Of a stretch of DNA of 64,000 nt, positions 16,989 through 25,612 are shown one piece after another. Source of the stretch: Sporolactobacillus kofuensis (GTDB taxonomy: Bacteria; Bacillota; Bacilli; Bacillales; Sporolactobacillaceae). A program made the translations under genes and the position numbers. Within the stretch, counting starts at the first letter, position 1; every line of letters starts with the position of its first letter. The notes under the pieces were generated by a model. That model did not search any database, was not told the origin of the DNA, and worked only from the letters and a program-made list of their open reading frames with translations. The DNA is taken from the NCBI RefSeq assembly GCF_042660205.1, contig NZ_JBHSTQ010000003.1:1-64000 (forward strand), in the 5' to 3' direction.

Positions 16989-17486
16989 TTACTCTTCATG
17001 CAACAGATCATCCAATCGAAAACGTGTAATCTTCAGAATCTCGTCAATTGCCGTTTCAAATTCCTTCTTTTTGGTATTGTGGATTCGCTTTTCCATCGCT
17101 GCGTATATTTCAGATTTTGTTTTTCCTCGAACTGCCATGATAAACGGGAGATCAAATCTTTTTTCATAGTCGGCATTTAATTTTGCGAAAGCAGTCGCCT
17201 CTTCCTCTTCCATGTTCTGAAGCCCTGCTTGTTGCTGCTCACGTGTAGATCTTTCCGTCATTTTTCCAGATGATCCGAGCCGAGGATGAGCATTGATCAA
17301 TGCCTCTTTTTGCTCGTATGATGCAGTTGTTAATGCAGACGCGATTGCTCTGAATAATGTATCAATCGATGAGAAAGGTCTCAAATGATCGATTTTCTTG
17401 ACAATCCATGGCGCGTGTTCAAAGACCCCATCAAGCAGCTCGACAAAATGATCTGAATCCGCTCGATTCAATGTCTCAAGTTTCAT
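16989..17486 (-). CDS. uraD: OHCU decarboxylase
   Basis: UraD decarboxylates 2-oxo-4-hydroxy-4-carboxy-5-ureidoimidazoline to S-allantoin. The 165-residue all-helical protein contains the catalytic H67 in AHPRLG, then the KLNADYEKRFDLPFI motif and AVRGKTKSEI, which define the family. In B. subtilis this domain is fused to urate oxidase in PucL; here it stands alone and no urate oxidase partner of that type is present. GGGAGG precedes the ATG at 17486 by 7 bases. It sits between the amidase and uraH, all on the minus strand. Confidence 0.95.
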   Translation of the reverse strand: MKLETLNRADSDHFVELLDGVFEHAPWIVKKIDHLRPFSSIDTLFRAIASALTTASYEQKEALINAHPRLGSSGKMTERSTREQQQAGLQNMEEEEATAFAKLNADYEKRFDLPFIMAVRGKTKSEIYAAMEKRIHNTKKKEFETAIDEILKITRFRLDDLLHEE

Positions 17487-17549
17487 TTGGCATCCTCCCA
17501 TTCAATGGTGAATCGAGGCTTTGTACTCTTGGCACGGACAGCTCTTGAA

Positions 17550-18740
17550 TTATCCTATGTATGCGTCACCACTTGTTCTGCATAATTCTTCAACAAATGC
17601 CAGCAGTTGTTGGTCCGTGTGCGCGCCGGAAATCAAAGAAAGTCCAAGTGGTCGGCCATGATCCATGACTGGAATTGTGACCTGGGGCAATCCTGAAACA
17701 CCGGCGATACAGGTCAGTTTCATCGTTTGCGCACGTACTTTTTCACTCGCTTCAAATGATGCATCCCGGTCAGGTGCAGGCCCATAGGTAGTCGGCAAGA
17801 TGAGCAGGCTGTCTGATCCAACGAAACTTCTCATCTCGTGGACAAATTGCGTTTTAATCTGTACCGCTCGATCAAAGGCTTCATCTCGCTTCATTTTCGA
17901 CGCAGCTTCAAATCGACCGGCAATATCTCGACCGAACCGAGGGTGAATAGCTTCAATCCATCTGCCATGTGCCTCCCAAGCCTCGATACCTTGAATGAGA
18001 CGAAAAGTCTCGACGAGTTCCTCCAGTGAGGTTAACGGTAAACGGACATGCTGAATAGTCTGATCAAGGAACATATGGGAGACCGCCTGTTCCAAAGTTT
18101 CTTTTACTGTTTCAGACGTAATGAGGTCCCATGCATCCTCGAGAATGTACATATGCTTGTAAGTGGCAATTGCTTCATCGGAGAGCAGACATTGCCCCAC
18201 TGCCGCTAGAACTTCTGCCTTCTTTGCCATCCATCCAACCGTGTCAAAGCTTGGTGCCAAAGGGATCACACCATCAAGTGGAATTGCGCCATGCGTTGTA
18301 CGGATGCCGAAAAGTCCACAATAAGATGATGGAATACGAACAGATCCACCGGTATCAGTGCCCACTGCAAAGTCGGTTAACCCGGCAGCTGCAGCAACGG
18401 CCGAACCGCTTGACGAACCTCCTGAGAAAGAACTTGGGATACGCGGATTTATCGTTGGTGGGTAGTGAATATTATCCCCTTTCAGGCTGTACATTAGCTC
18501 ATCGGTCACGGTTACACCGCGCAATGTCGCCCCGTTTTCGAGCAGTCGCTCGACCGTCCAGGCATGTTTGTCCGCAGCTGAATGTGTCTTCTGCCAATCT
18601 GGATTTCCACCACTATTGACATGACCTCGAACAGCGAAAACATCTTTAACAGCAAAACTCATCTGATCGAGTAACCCATTTCTTGTAGGTTCAATATTCA
18701 TCTGATCCTGGACGAAAGCACCAAATTGATCCTTCTCCAT
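17550..18740 (-). CDS. Amidase-signature family hydrolase
   Basis: A 396-residue cytoplasmic amidase with a Ser-cisSer-Lys triad: K32 in FAVKDVF, S109 in SGGSSSGSA and S133 in GTDTGGSVR, with the expected 24-residue spacing between the serines. The substrate is not readable. It is the first gene of the run amidase-uraD-uraH. PucG makes oxalurate, and the bacterial ureide route then needs hydrolysis or carbamoyl transfer of oxalurate and hydrolysis of oxamate; an amidase here could act on one of those, or on a purine-derived ureide. That is inference from position only. The ribosome site (GTGGTGA) is weak. Confidence 0.8.
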   Translation of the reverse strand: MEKDQFGAFVQDQMNIEPTRNGLLDQMSFAVKDVFAVRGHVNSGGNPDWQKTHSAADKHAWTVERLLENGATLRGVTVTDELMYSLKGDNIHYPPTINPRIPSSFSGGSSSGSAVAAAAGLTDFAVGTDTGGSVRIPSSYCGLFGIRTTHGAIPLDGVIPLAPSFDTVGWMAKKAEVLAAVGQCLLSDEAIATYKHMYILEDAWDLITSETVKETLEQAVSHMFLDQTIQHVRLPLTSLEELVETFRLIQGIEAWEAHGRWIEAIHPRFGRDIAGRFEAASKMKRDEAFDRAVQIKTQFVHEMRSFVGSDSLLILPTTYGPAPDRDASFEASEKVRAQTMKLTCIAGVSGLPQVTIPVMDHGRPLGLSLISGAHTDQQLLAFVEELCRTSGDAYIG

Positions 18741-18790
18741 TTTCCGATCACCACTTTTTATCCTAATTTTAAGAAAACAAGTTAACTCCT

Positions 18791-19001
18791 ATTATACGTC
18801 ATCATCGCCTAATACAAGTCTAACTCAAATCCGGGCATTTGTTTCTGTACGAATCGTACAAAAACTATTTGTGTTCTATGGATGAATCGTGTATAGCCAC
18901 AGGGAAGCAGGCTATGACCATTTTTCTAGTGAAAGTGACTAATTATAAAGAGAATATTTAGATCTATTGCAATTGATCTATGTCGACGAAAACGATACTA
19001 T
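18791..19001. promoter_or_regulatory. Divergent control region between amidase and flavoprotein genes
   Basis: The 301-base gap holds no gene. A minus-strand TATAAT (18791-18796) is a likely -10 for the amidase operon. A 15-base palindrome TGTACGA-A-TCGTACA lies at 18846-18860, and an ATAGCC/GGCTAT inverted repeat near 18893-18915. For the plus strand TTGATC (18973-18978) and TACTAT (18996-19001) are 17 bases apart. The palindromes suggest common control of both directions. Confidence 0.5.
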
Positions 19002-19041
19002 AAATAGTAAAAATTCTCACAATTAAAGGAGTGGTTTGGCT

Positions 19042-20448
19042 ATGAGTCTGGACGCGTTGAACGAACGGGTAAAACAAGATCTCTCCTATCTTGTCATGAA
19101 CAGCCCGGATTGGGTACGCCCGGTCAATCATCCTGATGGTCATGTCTACGACGCAGTAATCGTCGGAGGCGGGCAGTGTGGCCTGGGGATTGCCTTTGGT
19201 CTTATGCGCGAACGGATTTCCAACATTCTGGTTATTGATGAGAACGAAGAGGGCTTGGAAGGCCCTTGGGTGACCTATGCCCGCATGGTTACCTTACGAA
19301 CACCAAAACAGCTAACACCTCTAGATTTCGGAATCCCCTCACTAACCTTCCGCTCCTGGTGGGAGGCACAGTTTGGGCAGGAGAGTTGGGCGGCTCTTGA
19401 CAAAATTCCGCGGGGCGATTGGATGAACTACTTACGCTGGTATCGGCATGTGCTTGATCTTCCAGTGATGAATAAAGTCAAATTGAACTTAATCGAACCG
19501 ATTAAAGATGGGATTTACCGTTTGCATGTTGGCGGTACACATGCGCCATCCGATACTCTACTCGCCCGAAAAGTGATTCTAGCTACTGGTATTCAAGGCG
19601 GCGGCAGCTGGTATATTCCACCGATGATCACAGATAAGCTTCCAAAGAATCTCTATGCGCACACTTCTGAAGCTATTGATTTTGATCGGCTAAACGGAAA
19701 GAAAATTGCAGTATTAGGCGGAGGTGCCTCAGCCTTTGACAATGCTCATTTTGCATTGTCGAAAGGTGCTTCAGAAGTCCATGTTTTTGTTCGGCGCCCA
19801 GCACTGCCACGCGTAAATCCAATCCGCCAGTTGGAGCCGTCAGGTTTGATTGAGCATTTTCATTTATTGACCGATGCAGAAAAGTACGCAGTAATGGCCC
19901 ACTTCTTCAAGCTAAATCAACCGCCAACCAATGACATGTTTGCGCGTGCATCTGCGTGGCCGGGATTCCACCTCCACCTCGGATCCCCCTGGCTTGATGT
20001 TGCTCGAACTGAGGACACCGCAAAGGTAACCACTGCAAAAGACTCCTTCTCCTTTGATTTTCTAATTGTCAGCACTGGTCTTCGCACAGATCCCGCCTTG
20101 CGTCCTGAACTAAGACTCGTCGAAAAATACATTGCCCGTTGGAGCGACTGCTACAATGCCCCGGAAGAAATAAAGAATCAGCTTCTTGATGCACATCCCT
20201 ACCTTAGTCCCGGTTTCGGCTTACTCAGCCGAGATGAAGAAGGTAAAGAACTGCTTCATGGCCTCTTTGCTTTTAACTATTCGGCGATGATCAGTTGCGG
20301 ACTTTCGGCTTCTGCACTTTCCGGAATGAAATACAGCTTGCCGAAAATCGCAAAAGCTGTAGCCAGTGCACTTTTTCTCGATAATCGCCATGACTATTTA
20401 AGCAGCTATTTTACCTATCAAGAACCTGAATTTATTAGCAATCAATGA
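19042..20448 (+). CDS. FAD/NAD(P)-dependent monooxygenase (candidate HpyO-type urate hydroxylase)
   Basis: A 468-residue flavoprotein with two dinucleotide-binding folds: GGGQCGLG at residues 42-49 for FAD and VLGGGASAFDNA at about 224-235 for NAD(P)H, plus the linking ILATGIQGGG near 179 and STGLRTD near 350. This layout is that of two-domain flavin monooxygenases such as SidA/FMO-like enzymes, not of the p-hydroxybenzoate hydroxylase fold of HpxO. Because uraH and uraD are nearby and no urate oxidase is visible, it is the best candidate for urate to 5-hydroxyisourate, as described for the non-homologous hydroxylase HpyO. It could instead be a reductase for the Rieske system. ATG at 19042 is 10 bases after AAAGGAG. 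Confidence 0.6.
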   Translation: MSLDALNERVKQDLSYLVMNSPDWVRPVNHPDGHVYDAVIVGGGQCGLGIAFGLMRERISNILVIDENEEGLEGPWVTYARMVTLRTPKQLTPLDFGIPSLTFRSWWEAQFGQESWAALDKIPRGDWMNYLRWYRHVLDLPVMNKVKLNLIEPIKDGIYRLHVGGTHAPSDTLLARKVILATGIQGGGSWYIPPMITDKLPKNLYAHTSEAIDFDRLNGKKIAVLGGGASAFDNAHFALSKGASEVHVFVRRPALPRVNPIRQLEPSGLIEHFHLLTDAEKYAVMAHFFKLNQPPTNDMFARASAWPGFHLHLGSPWLDVARTEDTAKVTTAKDSFSFDFLIVSTGLRTDPALRPELRLVEKYIARWSDCYNAPEEIKNQLLDAHPYLSPGFGLLSRDEEGKELLHGLFAFNYSAMISCGLSASALSGMKYSLPKIAKAVASALFLDNRHDYLSSYFTYQEPEFISNQ

Positions 20449-20591
20449 AAACTGCTCAGATTCTTATTTGACCATGGACATGCGCGCCTCAGTGTACAAC
20501 AGAATACAAGGAAGTTATCCATTGCCTCTCTTTCATGGGTTCGAGGCGTTGTAAGAATACCAGGAACATTGATATTAGTCTGCGAATAATG

Positions 20592-20622
20592 AAAAACGAA
20601 CGGAAAGATTTTTCCGTTCGTC
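20592..20622. terminator. Bidirectional rho-independent terminator
   Basis: ACGAACGGAAA and TTTTTCCGTTCGT pair with a tiny loop between the flavoprotein (plus) and the ROK kinase (minus). A-rich and T-rich flanks allow use from both sides. About 140 bases before it (20449-20590) contain nothing recognised. Confidence 0.8.
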
Positions 20623-20650
20623 TCTGAATGGACTATACTCAAAACGCTAG

Positions 20651-21529
20651 TCATTTTACTAAACTTTGTTTTGCGAGAATTAGTGCTCCGGTAATTCCTG
20701 CGTTGTCACCAAGCGCTGGTGGTACAACGTACGCATCAATATCCGCATTGAGCTCAGGAAAAGCGACATAGTTATTGAGATACAAGCGTAATTTTTCTCG
20801 AATTAATGGGAAGAGTTGTGCCTGTTTCATGACCCCACCGCCCAAAATGATCCGTTTTGGTGAAACAATCAATACGTATTGCATCAACGCTTGGGCCAGA
20901 TAATCCGCTTCGATTTCCCAAGCACTATGATCTGAAGGCAATGCACGCGCTGGTTTCCCCCAGCGGGCTTGAAGCGCTGGTCCGGAGGCAAGTCCCTCAA
21001 GGCAGTCCTTGTGGTAGGGACAAATTCCTTCAAATTCTTGATCATTCGGATGTCGGCGCAGTAGGATATGCCCCATCTCCGGATGGCTCATCCCTTGAAG
21101 TACATGGCCTTCTGATATTGCTCCTCCTCCAATACCAGTCCCCACGGTCAGATACAGACAGCCATTTAGTCCTTTTCCTGCCCCCCGATATAATTCTCCA
21201 AGTGCCGCTCCATTCACATCCGTAGTGATGCCCACCGGCAAGCTTAGCTTTTTCTTCATTGTTTTTAGCAATGGATAATTTGCCCAACCCTGTTTCGGTG
21301 TGGATGTGATCGTGCCGTACGTTCCACTTTCCGGATCCAAATCCACCGGACCAAATGTTGCAATGCCTAACGCTTCAATTTTGAAATTCATGAAAAACTT
21401 GATGACCTTTTCCATAGTTATCTCTGGTGTTTCTGTTGCAATACGTTCAGTAGCTAGAATTTTGCCCGATGCATCACCAACCGCACAAACAAATTTCGTG
21501 CCCCCGGCTTCGATAGCTCCAAGATACAT
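20651..21529 (-). CDS. ROK-family sugar kinase (fructokinase type)
   Basis: This 292-residue kinase phosphorylates a free hexose with ATP in the cytoplasm. The ATP-binding GAIEAGGTKFVCAVG starts the protein, with LGIATFGPVDLD, the catalytic aspartate in TDVNGAALGE, TVGTGIGGG and the zinc-type EGICPYHKDCLEG motif (C-x-H-x-D-C variant) of fructokinases such as GmuE/YdhR. Fructose or mannose is the likely substrate. ATG at 21529 follows GGGGAG by 8 bases. It is monocistronic and convergent with the flavoprotein gene. Confidence 0.85.
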   Translation of the reverse strand: MYLGAIEAGGTKFVCAVGDASGKILATERIATETPEITMEKVIKFFMNFKIEALGIATFGPVDLDPESGTYGTITSTPKQGWANYPLLKTMKKKLSLPVGITTDVNGAALGELYRGAGKGLNGCLYLTVGTGIGGGAISEGHVLQGMSHPEMGHILLRRHPNDQEFEGICPYHKDCLEGLASGPALQARWGKPARALPSDHSAWEIEADYLAQALMQYVLIVSPKRIILGGGVMKQAQLFPLIREKLRLYLNNYVAFPELNADIDAYVVPPALGDNAGITGALILAKQSLVK

Positions 21530-21788
21530 AGTCTGATCTCCCCATTCCATGTAAACGTTATCTCCTTCACTTATTATAGCAACTACATAGTCAAAATACG
21601 TGATGAAAAGATCTTCTATTCTCTCTTTAATTCATGCCTGTAATTGATTCACTAGCTATGAATCGTCACCTGTTACTGCCTCACGTTCGCCTTCATTGAA
21701 AAAATTTCATATAATTGACTTATATTCAACTTTCTTGTGTTCTAGAAAAGTTAGTGAATGAGTGAAAAAGATTAACGGAGGATAGAAA

Positions 21789-22784
21789 ATGAGCGACGCA
21801 AAACAAATGAAGACCAATGCGCTTGCGGTTGAGGCAACGGGGCTTGTGAAGCGCTTCGGTAAGAACCGCGCAGTTGACGGCATTGATCTCGCCATACCCC
21901 AAGGCACAGTATATGGCTTTCTCGGTCCAAATGGTGCAGGGAAGACGACTACGATTAAGATGCTTGCCACCTTGTTGCGCCCTGATGAAGGACAAGCACG
22001 CATCATGGGGCATGATTTAATAACCGAACCGGATGCTGTACGCAGCAGGGTTAGTCTTACCGGACAATTTGCTTCGGTCGATGAAGTGTTGTCAGGTCTT
22101 GAAAATTTGATCATGATCGCCCGCTTGATGGGCTATTCTTGGCGAGAAGCAAAAAAGAGAGCTTTCGAATTGCTCGATGCTTTTGGCCTTCAAGATGCCG
22201 CTAAAAGGCAAGTAAAAAAATATTCAGGAGGCATGCGCCGCCGCATCGATATCGCTGCCAGTATGGTTGTTCGTCCGGATCTGCTGTTTCTCGATGAACC
22301 GACGACCGGACTCGATCCGCGTAGCCGCAACCAAATTTGGGATATTGTGCGTGCACTGGTTGATACGGGAACAACAGTCCTGCTAACCACACAATATCTT
22401 GATGAAGCCGATCAGCTTGCCGACCGCATTGCGGTTATTGACCATGGCAAAATGATTGCCGAAGGAACAAGCGGCGAGTTAAAGGCATCAGTTGGTTCAG
22501 GTGTCCTCCATGTTCGTTTACTCGATCCGGCTGTGCGTGAACAGGCGCAGCACTTACTCGCTGATGTCTTGAATGTACCTATTCACCTTTCCTCAGACCC
22601 TGTCGCTCTGTCTGCACAACTTGCAGATACAGAACATGCTGGTGATGCCTTGAATGTGCTGAACAGCAATCAAATCAAGGTAAGTCAATTTTCACTTGGT
22701 CAGCCTAGCCTTGATGAAGTGTTCCTGACATTGACCGGAAAACCGGCAGAACCCACAACTCAAGAAGAAGGTGCTGCAAAATGA
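21789..22784 (+). CDS. ABC transporter ATP-binding protein, DrrA family
   Basis: A 331-residue ATPase for an ABC-2-type exporter. Walker A GPNGAGKTT at about residue 44, signature YSGGMRRRIDIA near 145, Walker B LLFLDEPTTGLD near 165 and the switch histidine equivalent region TTQYLDEADQ are present. The C-terminal 100 residues form the DrrA-type extension ending QPSLDEVFLTLTGK, the usual mark of daunorubicin-resistance-like exporters. It overlaps the permease gene by 4 bases. Export of a hydrophobic toxic compound is the family role; the substrate here is unknown and no regulator is adjacent. Confidence 0.9.
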   Translation: MSDAKQMKTNALAVEATGLVKRFGKNRAVDGIDLAIPQGTVYGFLGPNGAGKTTTIKMLATLLRPDEGQARIMGHDLITEPDAVRSRVSLTGQFASVDEVLSGLENLIMIARLMGYSWREAKKRAFELLDAFGLQDAAKRQVKKYSGGMRRRIDIAASMVVRPDLLFLDEPTTGLDPRSRNQIWDIVRALVDTGTTVLLTTQYLDEADQLADRIAVIDHGKMIAEGTSGELKASVGSGVLHVRLLDPAVREQAQHLLADVLNVPIHLSSDPVALSAQLADTEHAGDALNVLNSNQIKVSQFSLGQPSLDEVFLTLTGKPAEPTTQEEGAAK

Positions 22785-23608
22785 GTGTAGAATCGATGCA
22801 AGATCAACAGAAAATGAGAACTGCCTTGGTCGAACAGCAACGTCCTTCTAAGCCGAATGGACTCTCAGCATCGTTGACGTTCGCTTGGCGAGCGTTGTTG
22901 AAAATCAAATATTTACCGGAACAGCTTCTTGACGTTACGTTCTTTCCGGTCATGTTCACACTGATGTTTACTTATCTATTTGGTGGTGCACTGGCCGGAT
23001 CAACCGGTGCCTATTTGCAGTTTCTTATCCCCGGCATTCTCGTTCAAACGGTCCTTTTTACCACGGTTTATACCGGCGTTGCACTAAATACGGATATCTC
23101 GAAAGGTACCTTCGACCGCTTCCGATCATTACCAATATGGAGCCCGTCACCGCTTGTCGGGGCACTGCTTGCTGACGCTGCACGATACATGATCGCATCA
23201 ATCATTGTCATCGCCTTAGGTCTTATCCTCGGATTTCGTCCGCATGGCGGCTTTGTCGGTATCGTGATTGGAATTGTGCTCGTGCTGGTCTTTGCATTCA
23301 GCATATCTTGGATCTTCTCCGTTCTTGGGTTGATCTTGCGGACATCTGCTGCAGTAATGGGCATCAGCATGACCTTCCTATTTCCAGTGACCTTTGCCAG
23401 CAACATTTTTGTCAATCCATCCACCATGCCTTCATGGCTCCGTGCAGTCGTCAATGCGAATCCGGTATCATTATTAACTACTGCAGTTCGCGGATTGATG
23501 CAAGGTCACGTTAATGTTGCCGAAATCGGATGGGTATTGCTTTCCTCTGCCGTACTGATTCTTGTGTTCGCACCAATCACCATGTATCTCTATCGCAACA
23601 AGCACTAA
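22781..23608 (+). CDS. ABC-2 type transporter permease, DrrB family
   Basis: A 275-residue membrane subunit with six predicted membrane segments starting near residue 45 after a cytoplasmic N-terminal stretch. The family pattern LIPGILVQTVLF, then KGTFDRFRSLPIW (the loop that contacts the ATPase) and FASNIFVNPSTMPSWLRAVVNANPVS fits DrrB proteins. It forms the exporter with the upstream DrrA-like ATPase, with which it is translationally coupled (ATGA overlap). A terminator follows. Confidence 0.9.
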   Translation: MSVESMQDQQKMRTALVEQQRPSKPNGLSASLTFAWRALLKIKYLPEQLLDVTFFPVMFTLMFTYLFGGALAGSTGAYLQFLIPGILVQTVLFTTVYTGVALNTDISKGTFDRFRSLPIWSPSPLVGALLADAARYMIASIIVIALGLILGFRPHGGFVGIVIGIVLVLVFAFSISWIFSVLGLILRTSAAVMGISMTFLFPVTFASNIFVNPSTMPSWLRAVVNANPVSLLTTAVRGLMQGHVNVAEIGWVLLSSAVLILVFAPITMYLYRNKH

Positions 23609-23626
23609 CCAGAATAGTGTATTGAG

Positions 23627-23669
23627 AAAAAGGATGAGAAGCAGCTTAATGCCTCTCATCCTTTTTTTC
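23627..23669 (+). terminator. Rho-independent terminator of the DrrAB-like operon
   Basis: AAAAAGGATGAGA and TCTCATCCTTTTT pair with inner GC pairs, followed by T. It lies 20 bases after the permease stop. Confidence 0.88.
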
Positions 23670-23727
23670 ATAACTATTTATAATATTGTCCTTTGCCAAT
23701 CAATAGGTTTCGTTAAAGAAGACACCA

Positions 23728-25017
23728 TTATACATGTTCTGAGTGACCGTTAATCGGTACTTCCCGACGATCAAACAAGGAGAACATCAGTCCGTAAATA
23801 AACACTCCAAGAAACGCCACAATACCCAAAATAACGAATGTCTGTGAATAGCCGAACCAGACAGTCATCGGGATCGCCAACGGCGCAAGTGTCCGCCCAA
23901 GAGAGAAACGCAATCCTGCAGCAGCAAAATATTGACCACGCAAGTGCTCCGGAGCAAGCTTCGCAATAAAACTATCCTGAACACCGACAACCATGAGTTC
24001 AGCCCAGGAGAACAGAACGATCATGCCCAGCAGCAGCCAGACATTCAACGTTTGGCCGATCACGATCATCGCAACACCATAGCAGAATGCTGAACCCATA
24101 AATACTTTGCCTTCACGAAATTTTGTCATCCATTTGGTGACAATGACCGTAAACAGTGCAACACAAAGTCCATTCGTGGATACCATCAGACTGAACAGAT
24201 TCTTTCCATTCACATCGAAATGCCATCCGCCTAATGAGAACAGAGTCTGCATCGGCACTTTATCCGTTGTGTATACGGCAATCAGCATATCCAATTGCAT
24301 AAATGTCTGAGCAACCAGCACCCCCGCCAAGATATACAGCAGAAAAATATGGTCGGTAAAAATAACATGATAATCACTCAATTGATTTTTCACATGATGC
24401 GTCCAGTTCTGTTTCCCAGTCTGTTGCTCCACTTGGCTCTTTTGCGGAACCGTCTCGTGAATCCAGTGCTGAAGTGCCCAAATGAGCCCGGCACTGACCA
24501 CTGTGCAAACGAGCAGAAAAGCGAATCGATCATTAAAGAAAAAGGTTGCACCCAGCAGCGGTCCCACAACAACCGTCACATTAATTGAAGTATAAAAGAC
24601 GGCGAATACGTTTGCCCGATGCTTCTCGGGTACTACATCAGCAATCATCGCACTGCTTGCCGGCCAATACAATTGGCCAAACAGACCCAAAAATGAAAAA
24701 CTGATAAAGGTCACCCATGGAGAAACAAGCCATGGTGAATTGGCTAAAGCGAAGAATGCAAAACAAACGGTCTGCCCAATTGCCGAGAAAACCATCATCC
24801 GCTTACGACCGAAATGATCGGCACAGTAGCCGCCAAATAACCCAATTACCGTACCGAGTACTTGCGAAAGAACCAAAAGAAACCCAGCCACTTCCTGACC
24901 GAAATGATTGGAAAAGTAAATCGCCATAAAAGGAAAATACATCCAGAACAGAATGTTAAATAATCCTTCACCAATTAATCGTACTTTTAAATTAATGTCC
25001 CAGTCACGCCATTTCAT
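23728..25017 (-). CDS. Major facilitator superfamily transporter
   Basis: A 429-residue, 12-segment membrane transporter. The MFS loop 2-3 motif is GGYCADHFGRKRMM near residue 65. A long central loop (HETVPQKSQVEQQTGKQN) separates the halves. The look is that of drug-efflux or YttB/YfiS-like MFS proteins of Bacilli; no substrate can be given. ATG at 25017 has GGTGGG 10 bases upstream and begins with a typical amphipathic MKWRDWDINLKVRL; the longer frame to 25086 adds a non-family segment. It stands alone. Confidence 0.85.
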   Translation of the reverse strand: MKWRDWDINLKVRLIGEGLFNILFWMYFPFMAIYFSNHFGQEVAGFLLVLSQVLGTVIGLFGGYCADHFGRKRMMVFSAIGQTVCFAFFALANSPWLVSPWVTFISFSFLGLFGQLYWPASSAMIADVVPEKHRANVFAVFYTSINVTVVVGPLLGATFFFNDRFAFLLVCTVVSAGLIWALQHWIHETVPQKSQVEQQTGKQNWTHHVKNQLSDYHVIFTDHIFLLYILAGVLVAQTFMQLDMLIAVYTTDKVPMQTLFSLGGWHFDVNGKNLFSLMVSTNGLCVALFTVIVTKWMTKFREGKVFMGSAFCYGVAMIVIGQTLNVWLLLGMIVLFSWAELMVVGVQDSFIAKLAPEHLRGQYFAAAGLRFSLGRTLAPLAIPMTVWFGYSQTFVILGIVAFLGVFIYGLMFSLFDRREVPINGHSEHV

Positions 25018-25123
25018 TACTATAAATCCCACCTTAACGACCAGAAAACCGTAAAAACTTGTGAGAAACAGTCTACCTGTATACACACGTGTTTCTGCTC
25101 ACTTCATTTTTCTCCGTTGAGAA

Positions 25124-25291
25124 CTACTGGGCAACTACCGCCCAGTCCCTATTTTGCATCACTTACACTTCGATTGCTCGCTTTCCTCCGGCAGTCCAGG
25201 ATCCTCCTCAGACATACTTTTACCTGCGTTTCGCCTGCACTCCCGCAGGAGTATCGCAACTTCGCTGTATTTTTAAGTAAAAAGGTTATCC
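25124..25291 (+). repeat. Dispersed intergenic repeat, copy 2
   Basis: This copy begins with a small hairpin ACTGGGC...GCCCAGT, then CCTATTTTGCAT, GATTGCTCGCTT, GATCCTCCTC, CCCGCAGGAGT and ends CTTCGCTGTATTTTTA followed by AAAAAGGTTATC. It matches copy 4 at 39148 along its full length and lies in the 363-base gap upstream of the MFS gene. Confidence 0.75.
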
Positions 25292-25380
25292 TTCGTTATC
25301 AAAAAAAAAGAATCCATGGCCGGCATGTAAGATGCCGGACCACAGACTCTCTTTATCAAAAGTCTTGAACCACAGCACCG

Positions 25381-25488
25381 CTACGCGATTTGATAATCAC
25401 CTTTTGAGCTTTGAGGCACAAACAATGTGAAGACAAGTGCATTCATTTTCTCATTTGCCATTAAGCTCTTATCAATGCGTGCAGTCAT
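25381..25488 (-). CDS. Small ORF of 35 residues, unknown
   Basis: A minus-strand ORF with ATG at 25488, seven bases after AAGAGGG, and a TAG at 25381. The peptide starts MTARIDKSLMANEKMNAL, continues with a short hydrophobic run (VFTLFVP) and ends KGDYQIA. It has no family that I recognise. It may be a real small protein or the left-over 5' end of a decayed gene; it lies between the D-amino acid transaminase stop and the repeat. Confidence 0.3.
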   Translation of the reverse strand: MTARIDKSLMANEKMNALVFTLFVPQSSKGDYQIA

Positions 25489-25612
25489 GATTCAACCCTC
25501 TTATTCTGATACAGTTTACCGTGCTTGTGCGCCATTAAAAATGTCGCGGTTCTTGCATTATACTGCATTTATTGTATCGTGACAATTCATGTACATCCTT
25601 GAAAAAAGGGAA

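Noticed and set aside
11436..19041. Published PucR box (WWWCNTTGGTTAA) in the purine island
   Set aside because: I looked through the three control regions and found no convincing match, so I list only the palindromes.
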